From AP-15 sp963737145 (GTDB lineage: Bacteria; Pseudomonadota; Alphaproteobacteria; ATCC43930; CGMCC-115725), in assembly GCA_963737145.1 (NCBI GenBank), contig CAVTRO010000003.1, forward strand, positions 62,001 through 126,000: DNA of 64,000 nt. Reading direction: 5' to 3'. Position numbers and translations under genes: made by a program. Shown one piece after another: positions 1 through 8,467 of the stretch. Positions within the stretch are counted from its first letter, which is position 1, and each line of letters opens with the position of its first letter. The notes beneath the pieces are model-generated. The model was not told where the DNA came from and ran no database searches. It saw only the letters and a program-made list of their open reading frames with translations.

Positions 1-2
1 AA

Positions 3-980
3 GTAGAACATAAGGGGTCGAACTGGCTGGAAAAAATACCTGAGTGGGCATGGGAAGTGTTGGCGAGTCCCGGCGGTGGGCCGTTGCGATGCGAGGGGAG
101 GATAGTCTGGGCGGCCGATCAGCCGATTGGGCAGATGGATCAAGGCATCCTGCGGTTCAATATGCCAAGCGGGGATCCGTCGACGGAGTACTACCGCAGC
201 ATCGGCGGGGCACATTTTCATGAACGTTCTGCCGTCCCTTACGCGATGACGGCGCTCGATACACCAGTGTATCACGATTATCTGCGCGAGTTTGCGCCCG
301 ATGATCACGATATATTGGTAGTCGACGTGGGAGGTGGTGACGGTAGAAATGCTATTCCGTGGTTGCAGTGGGGCTTCAAGCGCGTGGTGGTCGTCGACTC
401 GACTGCCGCAGCACTGTCCCGGTTTCGAACACGAACGTTGGCAGAGAACCCGGAGTGGATCGAACGTCTCGTGCTGATCGAATGCGACGCGAGAACGCTG
501 CCGCTCGCCGATGACACGGCGGATCGGGTCCAGGCGATTGAAGCACTCTACTATTTGAACGAGGATTATGAGCAAGCACTGGCGCAATGCCGTCGGGTGA
601 TGCGACCGCATGCGCGTTTGCTGGTGGCTGACCGGAGCTACGAGGGCGCTCTGCTCACCCGCCTTCTGTATTACGGCGGCGTGGGCGCAATGCTGGAAAC
701 GGCCCGCAGTCGAGAAATGTGGGACGGTGAAGATGGACATCGAATCCGCACGAGATGTTTTTCACGTGAGGAGCTCCATAGTCTCGTCGCGGCTGAAGGC
801 TTCGAGATCATCGAAACCGGTGGGATTTCCGCCTTTTCGCTTCTGCTGAGTTTTTTGTCCAAATTGGACAGGCTGGGACCGGAAAGCGAAGCACAACTCG
901 CCCCCATGCAGCAGCTCTTGATCAGTCTAGCACACGCCGGTTGCTTTTCCCGGTCCCACGTCGTAATTGCCGCAAAGTAA
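3..980 (+). CDS. SAM-dependent methyltransferase, 5' end outside window
   Basis: Class I SAM-dependent methyltransferase, probably acting on a small molecule or glycan precursor. The reading frame is open from the first bases of the window, so the true start lies upstream; a GTG at 57 is the first in-window start codon. The SAM-binding glycine motif (VVDVGGGDGRN) lies about 90 residues after that GTG, the acidic end of beta 2 (VVVVDS) follows, and a motif with IECDAR and a motif-IV-like segment near IEALYYL are visible. The N-terminal segment (LASPGGGPLRCEG ... MDQGILRF) has the spacing of a Trm112-like zinc ribbon found in front of many such methyltransferases, but the expected CPxC and CxxC cysteines are missing. 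It heads a plus-strand group with a glycosyltransferase and a sulfotransferase. Family certain; substrate unknown. Confidence 0.8.
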   Translation, partial: VEHKGSNWLEKIPEWAWEVLASPGGGPLRCEGRIVWAADQPIGQMDQGILRFNMPSGDPSTEYYRSIGGAHFHERSAVPYAMTALDTPVYHDYLREFAPDDHDILVVDVGGGDGRNAIPWLQWGFKRVVVVDSTAAALSRFRTRTLAENPEWIERLVLIECDARTLPLADDTADRVQAIEALYYLNEDYEQALAQCRRVMRPHARLLVADRSYEGALLTRLLYYGGVGAMLETARSREMWDGEDGHRIRTRCFSREELHSLVAAEGFEIIETGGISAFSLLLSFLSKLDRLGPESEAQLAPMQQLLISLAHAGCFSRSHVVIAAK

Positions 981-1020
981 GTCTTCCATCGTCTGACGAT
1001 GGCTGCTGGGACAGAAGGTT

Positions 1021-2010
1021 GTGGTTTATCCCATAGTCCAGATCCTTACGCCGTTATATAACGAGGAGAAGTGCTTCGACACTTACGTCGAAACTGTGGA
1101 GCGTGTCCTCCTTTCTCGACAAGACGTCGAATACCGTTGCCTGTTGGTGGATGACGGGAGCACCGACGGAACTTGGGAACTGATCCAGCAGCAGTGTCGC
1201 GCATCCCCGCGGTTCCGTGGTCTACGCCTCTCGCGGAATTTCGGAGCGCACGCGGCGGAAACCGCTGGGCTTGACCTCTGCGATGCGGATGCTGTTGCTA
1301 TCCTTCCGGCAGACCTGCAAGACCCACCAGAAGTCATCCCCTCTTTCGTAGAGGCTTGGCGCCAAGGCGCCGATGTAGTGTTCGGTCGTCGCCGAATGCG
1401 TGAGGACCCCCGCTGGCGAATTCTCACCAGCAAGGTCTTCGAGGTGCTCCTCCGGCGCTTTGCTATGCCTAAAGGATCAAAATTCGCCACAGGCGGCTTT
1501 TTGCTGATGGACCGCAAGGTGGTAGACTGTGTGCGCCAGATGCGTGAGACCAACCGGCTGATTTTCGGTCTGGTGGCTTGGACGGGATTTCGGCAGGTGG
1601 TAGTCGAATACGATCGTCAGCGCCGCGTTGCGGGACGGTCGGTATGGTCCCTCGGCCGCATGGTCAAATCCGTGTACGACGGACTAATCGGATTCTCCCC
1701 GACGATCCCCCGAGCCGTCACACTACTCGGTGCCTTCTTTTCGTTAATCGGGTTTATCGCGGCGTTATACTTCTTGCTCAACGCAGTTTTTTTCGATCCT
1801 CTGCCCGGTTGGAGCACCATAATGGTTATTCTGTCTCTATTTTTTGGAATAGTTTTCATGATACTTGGTACGATTTGTGAGTATCTATTGCGCATCTACA
1901 TGGAATCGATTCGGAGACCGCTTTATTTTATCGCAGCGGATACGGCCGCCGATGATTTAGGGCGCCGCAATCGGCAACGCGACGAGGATCGCCGAGCTCT
2001 CCATGCGTGA
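1021..2010 (+). CDS. GT2 family glycosyltransferase, GtrB/DPM1-like
   Basis: Membrane-bound family 2 glycosyltransferase of 329 residues that most likely moves a sugar from a nucleotide donor to polyprenyl phosphate (GtrB, ArnC and DPM1 are relatives). The GT-A fold motifs are present: a start like LTPLYNEE, the nucleotide-binding DDGSTDGT near residue 40, and the DLQDPP metal/acceptor motif near residue 98. The C-terminus has two hydrophobic helices at about 237-260 and 268-295, as in GtrB proteins. The start is a GTG. The gene overlaps the following sulfotransferase by 8 bases (ATGCGTGA), so the two are translationally coupled. The context points to surface polysaccharide or glycolipid decoration. 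Confidence 0.88.
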   Translation: MVYPIVQILTPLYNEEKCFDTYVETVERVLLSRQDVEYRCLLVDDGSTDGTWELIQQQCRASPRFRGLRLSRNFGAHAAETAGLDLCDADAVAILPADLQDPPEVIPSFVEAWRQGADVVFGRRRMREDPRWRILTSKVFEVLLRRFAMPKGSKFATGGFLLMDRKVVDCVRQMRETNRLIFGLVAWTGFRQVVVEYDRQRRVAGRSVWSLGRMVKSVYDGLIGFSPTIPRAVTLLGAFFSLIGFIAALYFLLNAVFFDPLPGWSTIMVILSLFFGIVFMILGTICEYLLRIYMESIRRPLYFIAADTAADDLGRRNRQRDEDRRALHA

Positions 2011-2779
2011 ACCGTTTCGTCGCTTCCCGGACTTTATCATCGCGGGGGCGCCCCGCTCGGGTACGACTTGGCTCTGCCTGCTCGCCCAGCGCCATCCTCA
2101 GCTCGCGATGGCCGAGCCGATCGTGCCGGAGCCCAAATTCTTTCTCGTCGACGAGCTGTGGCAACGCGGCGTGGATTATTATTCGACAAAATGGTTCGAT
2201 CCGCTCCCTGCCGGCCGAGTGCTAGGCGAAAAGAGCGCCAACTATTTGGAGGCGCCGAAAGTGGCGGAGCGCATCTCTCGCGTGCTGCCACGGGTCAAGC
2301 TGATCTTCGTGCTTCGCAACCCCGTCGACCGCGCCTATTCCAACTATCTGTGGTCGAGGCAAAACGGGCTGGAGACCGAGACATTTGAACGAGCGCTGGC
2401 GCTCGAAGAGCAACGCGAGCGGGATCTGATGCCGCGACTGCGTTATGCGCGTCCCCACGCCTATTTTTCAAGGGGGCTTTACGCCGAGCATCTTGCTAGG
2501 TTTTTCAGGCGTTTCCCGCGTTCTCAGATGCTGGTACTGTTGCATGAGGTCATGGCGGCACGGCCGGAGAAGGTCGCCGCGGATTTCCATCGCTTTCTCG
2601 GGGTAGCCGAACTCCCCCAGACCGCGTGCGCCCTGGGGCGGGTCAATGCAGCAAAAAACGCGCGGTGCGAGCCTTTGTCCCCTTCGCTCCGACGCCGGCT
2701 CGCCGAGCGTTACGGTGCCGCCAACGCCAATCTCGCTACCCTTTTCGGTCCCGATTTCGAGCTGTGGAGCGAGGATTGA
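2003..2779 (+). CDS. Sulfotransferase (PAPS-dependent)
   Basis: Sulfotransferase-family protein of 258 residues that transfers sulfate from PAPS to a hydroxyl or amino group. The 5'-phosphosulfate loop GAPRSGTTW is at residues 15-23 and the 3'-phosphate site is the classic FVLRNPVDRAYSNY stretch with Arg105 and Ser113. Length fits bacterial carbohydrate or Nod-factor-type sulfotransferases. The gene starts inside the end of the glycosyltransferase gene and ends 46 bases before a convergent methyltransferase gene. I infer that it sulfates a surface glycan or glycolipid; the acceptor cannot be read from sequence. Confidence 0.88.
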   Translation: MREPFRRFPDFIIAGAPRSGTTWLCLLAQRHPQLAMAEPIVPEPKFFLVDELWQRGVDYYSTKWFDPLPAGRVLGEKSANYLEAPKVAERISRVLPRVKLIFVLRNPVDRAYSNYLWSRQNGLETETFERALALEEQRERDLMPRLRYARPHAYFSRGLYAEHLARFFRRFPRSQMLVLLHEVMAARPEKVAADFHRFLGVAELPQTACALGRVNAAKNARCEPLSPSLRRRLAERYGAANANLATLFGPDFELWSED

Positions 2780-2825
2780 CCGGAGGCTTGGCGATCTGCG
2801 CGGCAAATCCGGTGGGAAAAATCTG

Positions 2826-3611
2826 TTAACGGCCCTCCGGCGGTCCGTCGAAAATCAAAAATGAGGAGTGGCCTGGTCCGACCATCGGGACTCGCCGAAA
2901 TCGCGCTCCGTTGCCGAATACCTGTCGCGCCGCAGCCGTCTCTCCCGGGAATACAGGATGGATAAGCTCGTCGAACGCAATTACCGCGCCGGAGGCGAAA
3001 TAGGGTACCAAGATTTCGGCGCAGGCCTTCGTCGGCTCGTAGAGATCGAGATCAAAGTAAGCGAACGAGACCATCGTCTCCGGGTGCTTTTCAAGATACT
3101 GCCTCAGCTGCTCGGCCGCATCGCCTTTGAGGAGCTCGAAGCGCTCGAGATGGGGATAGCTGCCAAGCCGCATCTTGACGGAGAGCACCTCGGCAAGGTG
3201 CCTTTCGTAAGCATCCGTGACGCTGTAAGCACCTGCTTGTGACACGGCCGTGCTGCCATCGAGCGGCGTCACCGAAGGAAAGCCGGCGAACGTATCGAAG
3301 CCAAGGATTCGCCTCGTGTGATTCATCGGCTCGTAAATTTGGTGCAGGCCATGCAATGTGCTGAGATCGCGCCCCCAGCGCACCCCGAAAATCATGATCA
3401 GGCCCGGCAGATCGAGGATTTTTTGATATAGTCTGTCGAAATGGATAAATCTGCGCAGCGAGGCCGGCGTCGCATAGAGTGCGAACTGGTCGATAAACTC
3501 CTCACTCGGGATCGGGCTGCTCCGATAAAGGTCACGTAGATGTGCCAGCTCGTTGAGATAGTCCGATGATGAAGGATAGGTCGATCTTATGAAATTTTGA
3601 TTCTCGGTCAT
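2826..3611 (-). CDS. TylF/macrocin-O-methyltransferase-like protein
   Basis: 261-residue protein of the TylF family of SAM-dependent O-methyltransferases, which often methylate sugars. The family signs are IFGVRWGRDLS (SAM loop, with Val-Arg in place of the more usual glycine-rich residues), GFDTFAGFP, and the metal-site stretch YFDLDLYEPT followed by FDELIHPVFPGE. I chose the ATG at 3611 because an AGGAGGG sits 7 bases before it; an in-frame GTG six codons upstream overlaps that ribosome site and is less likely. It converges with the sulfotransferase and lies 164 bases past the aminosugar acetyltransferase. Substrate unknown; sugar methylation is an inference from context. Confidence 0.78.
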   Translation of the reverse strand: MTENQNFIRSTYPSSSDYLNELAHLRDLYRSSPIPSEEFIDQFALYATPASLRRFIHFDRLYQKILDLPGLIMIFGVRWGRDLSTLHGLHQIYEPMNHTRRILGFDTFAGFPSVTPLDGSTAVSQAGAYSVTDAYERHLAEVLSVKMRLGSYPHLERFELLKGDAAEQLRQYLEKHPETMVSFAYFDLDLYEPTKACAEILVPYFASGAVIAFDELIHPVFPGETAAARQVFGNGARFRRVPMVGPGHSSFLIFDGPPEGR

Positions 3612-3775
3612 GACATTACCCTCCTTCACGAGTGGTCGGATACTCCGTTCGCCGAATCCTTGTTTGGCAGGAAAATCAGATACGCCCTGCGATTGAATTG
3701 ATGATTAACGGGGTGGACGATTTCTCTATAATACATCTCCGCTGCGCACGAAGCCGCCCCGCGTTAAAGGCGGGG

Positions 3776-4414
3776 TCAATTTCCGCGGGATGGTGTGAGA
3801 CTTGTGAACCCCTCCGCCCTGTGCTCTTCAAATTTCTCCCCGCATTGTGGACATTGCCAAAGCCTTACCTGATCCTCTGCCAGTTTTGCGCCGCACCGGC
3901 AGACCCAACCAACCGACTTCGCCGGCAAGCCCGCCACCAGCGCATGAGCGGGCACCTCGCGCGTGACGACGGCGCCGGCCGCGATCATCGCATAGGCGCC
4001 GATGTGAGCGCCCGGCAGGATCACGCACCGCGCTCCAAGGCTCGCGCCATTTCCGACGCGCGTCGGCACGAGCCATTCGGCCCTGGTGGCGTTCGCCGCC
4101 AGGGTTAGCCGGCGGCTGCGCGGGAGAAGATCGTTGGTAAAGCTGACGCCGGGGCCGACAAACACGTCATCTCCGATCTCGACCCCGTCCCACACCATCG
4201 CCTGGTTCTTTAGCGTGACCCGGTCGCCGATCCGGGCTCCGGTCTCGACGAAGGCGTGGTTGCCTATGTTGCAGTCACGCCCGATGACGGCTCCCTTCAT
4301 GACATGCGCGAAAGCCCATATCTGCGTGCCGGCCCCAACCTCGTCGCTCTCGCAAAGCGCAAGGCGATGGATTAAGGTACCGGCCGGCGGCAGCATGGCT
4401 GGCGAGCCGCTCAC
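3776..4414 (-). CDS. Left-handed beta-helix N-acetyltransferase (nucleotide amino-sugar)
   Basis: 212-residue hexapeptide-repeat acyltransferase. Many imperfect [LIV]G hexapeptides (for example VIGRDCNIGNHAFV, RIGDRV, EIGDDVFVGPGV, AHIGAYAMIAAGA) form the beta helix. It most resembles the WbpD/WlbB and FdtC/QdtC enzymes that acetylate a 3-amino group on a nucleotide sugar. The C-terminus carries a small zinc-ribbon-like tail, CRCG followed about 15 residues later by CPQCG. The GTG start overlaps the TGA of the aminotransferase gene (GTGA), so the pair is coupled: the aminotransferase makes the 3-amino sugar and this enzyme acetylates it. The exact sugar cannot be told. Confidence 0.83.
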   Translation of the reverse strand: MSGSPAMLPPAGTLIHRLALCESDEVGAGTQIWAFAHVMKGAVIGRDCNIGNHAFVETGARIGDRVTLKNQAMVWDGVEIGDDVFVGPGVSFTNDLLPRSRRLTLAANATRAEWLVPTRVGNGASLGARCVILPGAHIGAYAMIAAGAVVTREVPAHALVAGLPAKSVGWVCRCGAKLAEDQVRLWQCPQCGEKFEEHRAEGFTSLTPSRGN

Positions 4415-5556
4415 CTGACGCCATCGCCGCGCAAAGCGGCTTCGAGCGCGGCGACGCAGAAATTGAGTTGCGCCGCCGTGAGCTCCGGATAGATCGGCAG
4501 ACTGAGGCAGCGGCGAGCCCAGTTTTCGGCGACCGGGAAATCACCCGCCCGATATCCGAGCGAAGCGTAGGCTTCGAGTTCATGCAACGCGAATGGATAG
4601 TGGATCCCAGCGCCGATACCTCTAGCGTTTAAAGCTTGCAGCACGTTGTCGCGGCCGGCCAGCCGGATCACATAGAGATGATGGACGCTGCCGGGAGTTT
4701 CGGGCGTGCACTGGACGCCCGATATCGCCCGCAATGCCTCGTCATAATGGGCGGCGATCCGTCGACGGGCGGCATTCCAATCTTCGAGATGCGTCAGCTT
4801 TGCTCGCAGGATAGCGGCCTGCAGGGTGTCGAGCCGGCTGTTGAGACCGACCTTCTCGTGATGATATTTTGCCTGCGAGCCGCAGTTGCGCAGCAGCCGG
4901 AGGCGTTCGGCGATGTCATGGCGGGCTGTCGTCACCAGTCCGCCATCGCCGTAAGCGCCAAGGTTCTTTCCGGGATAGAAGCTGAAGCAGCCGACGTCGC
5001 CCAAGCTGCCGGCGCGTTTGCCGGCGCAAACCGCGCCGTGGGCCTGCGCCGCGTCTTCGATGACGGCCAGCGAATGCTCGCGGGCAACCGCACAGATGGC
5101 TGCCATGTCGGCACACTGGCCGTACAGGTGCACCGGGATGATCGCCTTTGTCCGGGACGTGATGGCGCAGTCGATCTTCTCGGGATCGATCAACGCATTA
5201 TCCTCCCGCACGTCTACGATGACCGGCCGCGCCCCGGTCAACGACACGGCAAAGGCAGTGGAGGCGAAAGTCATGGCCGGCACGATGACTTCGTCGCCTG
5301 CACCGATTTCCAGCGCACGGCAGGCGAGGTGAAGCGCATCCGTTCCGCTGGCAACCCCGATTGCGGACGCTACGCCGCAATATTCGGCAAACTCGCCCTC
5401 GAACAGGGATACTTCTTCACCAAGAATAAAATCGCACCGCTCGACAACCCTGGCGATCGCCGTCGCGATCTCCTCGGAGATCGCCTGACGCTGCGCCTTG
5501 AGATCGACCAGCGGGATTGACGGGCGAAAATTTGGGAAGCTGCTCAAGACGTTCAA
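4411..5556 (-). CDS. DegT/DnrJ/EryC1-type sugar aminotransferase
   Basis: PLP-dependent aminotransferase of 381 residues that aminates a nucleotide keto-sugar, probably at C3 (WbpE, FdtB and QdtB type). Visible signs are the opening IPLVDLKAQ, the substrate/cofactor stretch GVASGTDALHLA, VIEDAAQAHGA, and the PLP lysine in FYPGKNLGAYGDGG. The start read here is TTG at 5556 with no strong ribosome site; a later start is possible but would cut into the conserved opening. It is the first gene of a two-gene unit with the acetyltransferase. Dehydratase or ketoisomerase genes for the same sugar are not in this window. Confidence 0.85.
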   Translation of the reverse strand: MNVLSSFPNFRPSIPLVDLKAQRQAISEEIATAIARVVERCDFILGEEVSLFEGEFAEYCGVASAIGVASGTDALHLACRALEIGAGDEVIVPAMTFASTAFAVSLTGARPVIVDVREDNALIDPEKIDCAITSRTKAIIPVHLYGQCADMAAICAVAREHSLAVIEDAAQAHGAVCAGKRAGSLGDVGCFSFYPGKNLGAYGDGGLVTTARHDIAERLRLLRNCGSQAKYHHEKVGLNSRLDTLQAAILRAKLTHLEDWNAARRRIAAHYDEALRAISGVQCTPETPGSVHHLYVIRLAGRDNVLQALNARGIGAGIHYPFALHELEAYASLGYRAGDFPVAENWARRCLSLPIYPELTAAQLNFCVAALEAALRGDGVR

Positions 5557-5825
5557 ACGGGCGCGATAAATGGTTCTACGGATCAGTACTTAATTTTATG
5601 CAAAAGTGTTGCTCTCAAAACATCGGAGACCCGAAAAACGCCGTAATGGCGTGGTAAGCAGGCCGCATGAAATGCTTTGTCACCGATAACTCACCCTCAT
5701 GTCAAAGGGCTTCGAGAAGCACTCGGACGGTGCGCCCGCGGCCGGGCGACCTGTTTTTTCTTTGCAGAATCAGGAGGAATGAGGCAGAGCCGGCCGGCGG
5801 TTACAGAGCGCGAGAGTCACGCCGG

Positions 5826-6515
5826 TCAATCGCCGGCCGCTGCAACGACCGGCGGGGTCATGGCGGAAGGGGCCGCCTGGGGCGGAACGGCGGCAGGACG
5901 CGGGGCGAAAGGCGGCCTGGTGTCGGTCCCGTCCACCGCCGTCTTCAGCCGGTCGCGGCCGCGCGACAGGTGCGAGCGTACGGCGCCGACCGAAGTTCCC
6001 ATGCTCTGCGCCGCTTCCGCATAGGATTTGCCCTCAACGCCGATCAGCAGGACGGCCGAGCGCTGGTTGCTCGAGAGCCGGAGCAGCGCCGCCCCGAGAT
6101 CGCGCAGCAACAGCCGCAGCTCGCTCGCATGCGCCGTCGACGTCGGCGCTGGTTCGGCAATTTCCTTCAGCGCCGATGCCGAGCGGGCCGATTTGTTCAC
6201 CCCGGCTAGGAAGCGGTTGCGCATGATCGTGTACAGCCAAGCGCGCAGATCGGTCCCCGGCTGCCAGAGATGCGCGTTGGCGAGCGCCTGCACCAGCGTA
6301 TCCTGGACCAGATCGTCGGCGTCCGATTTGTCGCGGTGCCAGCGGCGCACCGTGCGCCGCAGGAACGGAATCTCCTTCTCGATTTGCAGCTGGTATTCGG
6401 CCGATGGCGTATGATGGCCCCGGCGCTCCAGATCAGCCGAGCCGGGCGCTTCTATCGCGTCTGCAATCGAAAGATCGCAAACCTCGGCATCTTTCTGCAT
6501 TGTCGCAAGTTCCAC
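5826..6515 (-). CDS. ECF-type RNA polymerase sigma factor
   Basis: 229-residue extracytoplasmic-function sigma factor. Region 2 is clear (SDADDLVQDTLVQALAN then LRAWLYTIMRNRF, about residues 65-105) and region 4 carries the helix-turn-helix (LSSNQRSAVLLIGVEGKSY ... AVRSHLSRGRDRL, about residues 145-195). An extra Pro/Ala-rich tail of roughly 30 residues follows. There is no neighbouring anti-sigma gene and no phyR/nepR pair, so its partner must be elsewhere or absent. The start is uncertain: GTG at 6515 lacks a well-placed ribosome site and an ATG five codons in is an alternative. Confidence 0.85.
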   Translation of the reverse strand: MELATMQKDAEVCDLSIADAIEAPGSADLERRGHHTPSAEYQLQIEKEIPFLRRTVRRWHRDKSDADDLVQDTLVQALANAHLWQPGTDLRAWLYTIMRNRFLAGVNKSARSASALKEIAEPAPTSTAHASELRLLLRDLGAALLRLSSNQRSAVLLIGVEGKSYAEAAQSMGTSVGAVRSHLSRGRDRLKTAVDGTDTRPPFAPRPAAVPPQAAPSAMTPPVVAAAGD

Positions 6516-6790
6516 ACTTAAACCGGGAAATATCTCCTGGTTTCGCGATGGCGGCGCGGGTCTACTCAGGTAAACGTTGGTTTCTGACGCGTTTCTGACT
6601 CAAAATTGACGCGAAAGCAAACTATTTTTAACGGATTGTTAAATAAGCTTTGTGTAAAGTTAATTTTTGGGCAGAGCGGCGCCCGAAGCGCAAAGAAAAA
6701 CCCTGTCTAGATCCTGCCCGCCAAATGAAACTCAGAGGGACTTGGGACCCAATCGCGTCAGAATGCCGCGGCGACAGCCGTCCACCGCCG
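6516..6790. promoter_or_regulatory. AT-rich leader before the sigma gene with an inverted and a direct repeat
   Basis: 275-base gene-free stretch upstream of the ECF sigma gene and downstream of the membrane-protein gene (both on the minus strand). It is clearly richer in A and T than its surroundings. It holds an inverted repeat TTAAC-5-GTTAA at 6628-6642 and two direct copies of TTTCTGAC at 6581-6588 and 6592-6599, 11 bases apart (one helical turn). Both could be binding sites that control the sigma gene. No promoter matching a known consensus stands out, so this is only a candidate control region. Confidence 0.35.
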
Positions 6791-8275
6791 TTAGGGCGGC
6801 GCCGAGTCGGTCCGCACATGGACAGCGGCGATGTCATCGGCATACAGCCGCCGCCAGCCCGGCAGATGATCAAGCAGGAGGGCGGCGGGCCGCTCCGGCG
6901 CAATCAATGTCCAGGCGATGCCGTACTGGTCGAGAAGCTTCGGCAGCTCGTCGCTCTCCAGCAGCATCGCCTGGACATAGCGCTTGATGAATTCGTCGCC
7001 GTAGAGCTCCGCCCGCCCGTCGATAAAAGGCGGGATGCCGGAGAAGATCAGATAGCCGCCAAAACCGTAATCGTTGAGGACGGGGCCGGTGACGTGAGCC
7101 GCCTCCGCCGCGGCGAGCGCGGCTGCCGGCATCGCGACGTCAGGGCGGGTCGCGCCGCCGTGCAGCACGGCGGCGCTGAGCGCCGCCAGTACGGCGCCGG
7201 CGAGCGCGACGCCGCGAAGGGACGCCGGCTTTCCCAGCTCCGCCAGGCCGCGGTCGACCGGCCCGGCCGACCGGCCGGCCGCCAATGCCCTCAGCTGCGG
7301 CGCGAGCGCCGGGGCGAGCAGCAACGGGGCGACAACGCCGACCAGCTCGCCGTGGCGGCGATGCTGCAACGCCATGTGCAACAGCAACAAGAGCAGCAGC
7401 AGCCGGGTCGGCGGCAGCCGCCAGCCGAGCGCGAAACCGGCGAACAGCACGACGGCGAGCCACAGTTCGAGGGGCTCGAAGGACTGGAAGTCGGGGCTGC
7501 GCCATTCGACGAGCTGCCCCATCGCAAAGCTCATCCCGGTAAGGCGAAACGGCAGCAACAGCCCGACGACGCCATAGGGGGTGAGGAGCGCCGCGCTGAG
7601 CGCCAGCACGCCGAAGAAGGCCCAGCCGCCCGCCGCCCGGCGCCGGGCGCGCCAATCCGGGGCGAGGAGCACCGCCTCGGCGGCCAACAGCCCCGCGAGG
7701 CCGAGCCCGAACACATAGCCGCCGTGCATATTGGCCCACAAAATCATTAGCGGGGCCAACCGCACCGCCGGCGCCCGGTTCGCACTGCGCGCCCTTACCA
7801 GCCCCGCCGCCCAGGCGACGAGTAGCGGCAAGGTGAATATGTGCGGCCGCGCCAGTACATGCGGGATGACGAGGGTGACCGCAAGCGCCGTGGCGATCAT
7901 CGCGTGCACCGGTATGAGATTGCGCAGCAGTTGGCGCAGCAGCACCGCCATCGCCGCCGCGGCGCAGAAGGCGGTCACCGCCACCAGCCCAGCCCAGCCG
8001 AATGTGTCGAACAGCCAGGCGAGCACGACTTCGCCCAGCCATTCATGAGCGACCCAGGGCGCCTGCGCCATGGTCTCCGAAAAAATGCCGTAGTGGGGCA
8101 CCGCGCGGTGCGCGATGATCCAACGCCCGACGGCGAGGTGCAGATAGGTGTCGGGATCGTGCAACACCGCGCCGCCGTTCCCGGCGATTAGGGCATAGAC
8201 GCCGAGACCAAAGATCAGCGGCAGCGAGAGGCCGTAACGGCTGCGGGCAACTCCCATGGTCGCATCAAAGTGCAT
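6791..8275 (-). CDS. Polytopic membrane protein, possible GT-C-like
   Basis: 494-residue integral membrane protein with about ten hydrophobic segments and a soluble C-terminal part (roughly residues 385-494). The first periplasmic loop has DPDTYLHLAVGRW, an acidic Asp-x-Asp arrangement in the place where GT-C glycosyltransferases (PMT and ArnT types) keep their catalytic acid, and a later GRAELYGDEF in the soluble tail. I do not recognise a named family with certainty; a lipid-linked sugar transferase or an uncharacterised membrane protein are both possible. It lies back to back with the Tad pilus operon, separated by 192 bases that show no other gene. Confidence 0.6.
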   Translation of the reverse strand: MHFDATMGVARSRYGLSLPLIFGLGVYALIAGNGGAVLHDPDTYLHLAVGRWIIAHRAVPHYGIFSETMAQAPWVAHEWLGEVVLAWLFDTFGWAGLVAVTAFCAAAAMAVLLRQLLRNLIPVHAMIATALAVTLVIPHVLARPHIFTLPLLVAWAAGLVRARSANRAPAVRLAPLMILWANMHGGYVFGLGLAGLLAAEAVLLAPDWRARRRAAGGWAFFGVLALSAALLTPYGVVGLLLPFRLTGMSFAMGQLVEWRSPDFQSFEPLELWLAVVLFAGFALGWRLPPTRLLLLLLLLHMALQHRRHGELVGVVAPLLLAPALAPQLRALAAGRSAGPVDRGLAELGKPASLRGVALAGAVLAALSAAVLHGGATRPDVAMPAAALAAAEAAHVTGPVLNDYGFGGYLIFSGIPPFIDGRAELYGDEFIKRYVQAMLLESDELPKLLDQYGIAWTLIAPERPAALLLDHLPGWRRLYADDIAAVHVRTDSAPP

Positions 8276-8467
8276 GTTTGCCGCGCCGCAAGACGAAATC
8301 GAGGGTTTTCAATTAGATCATTCGTCGTCGCCAGGAAAGCGGCACTTCAATGCATTATCCGCACTGTCCCCGGCGCCCCTGTAAGCCGCGGAGCGCGGCT
8401 TGCGATTATCGCTTCCTTAACTACTCCGCGGCCAGGGTAGGCCGGCAACGATCATGGCTCGGATGGC

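Noticed and set aside
2868..3242. Plus-strand 124-residue frame
   Set aside because: Shadow of the TylF-like methyltransferase gene.
6650..7750. 366-residue Gln/Arg-rich plus-strand frame
   Set aside because: It is opposite the membrane-protein gene and reflects that gene's Ala/Leu codon use; no ribosome site.
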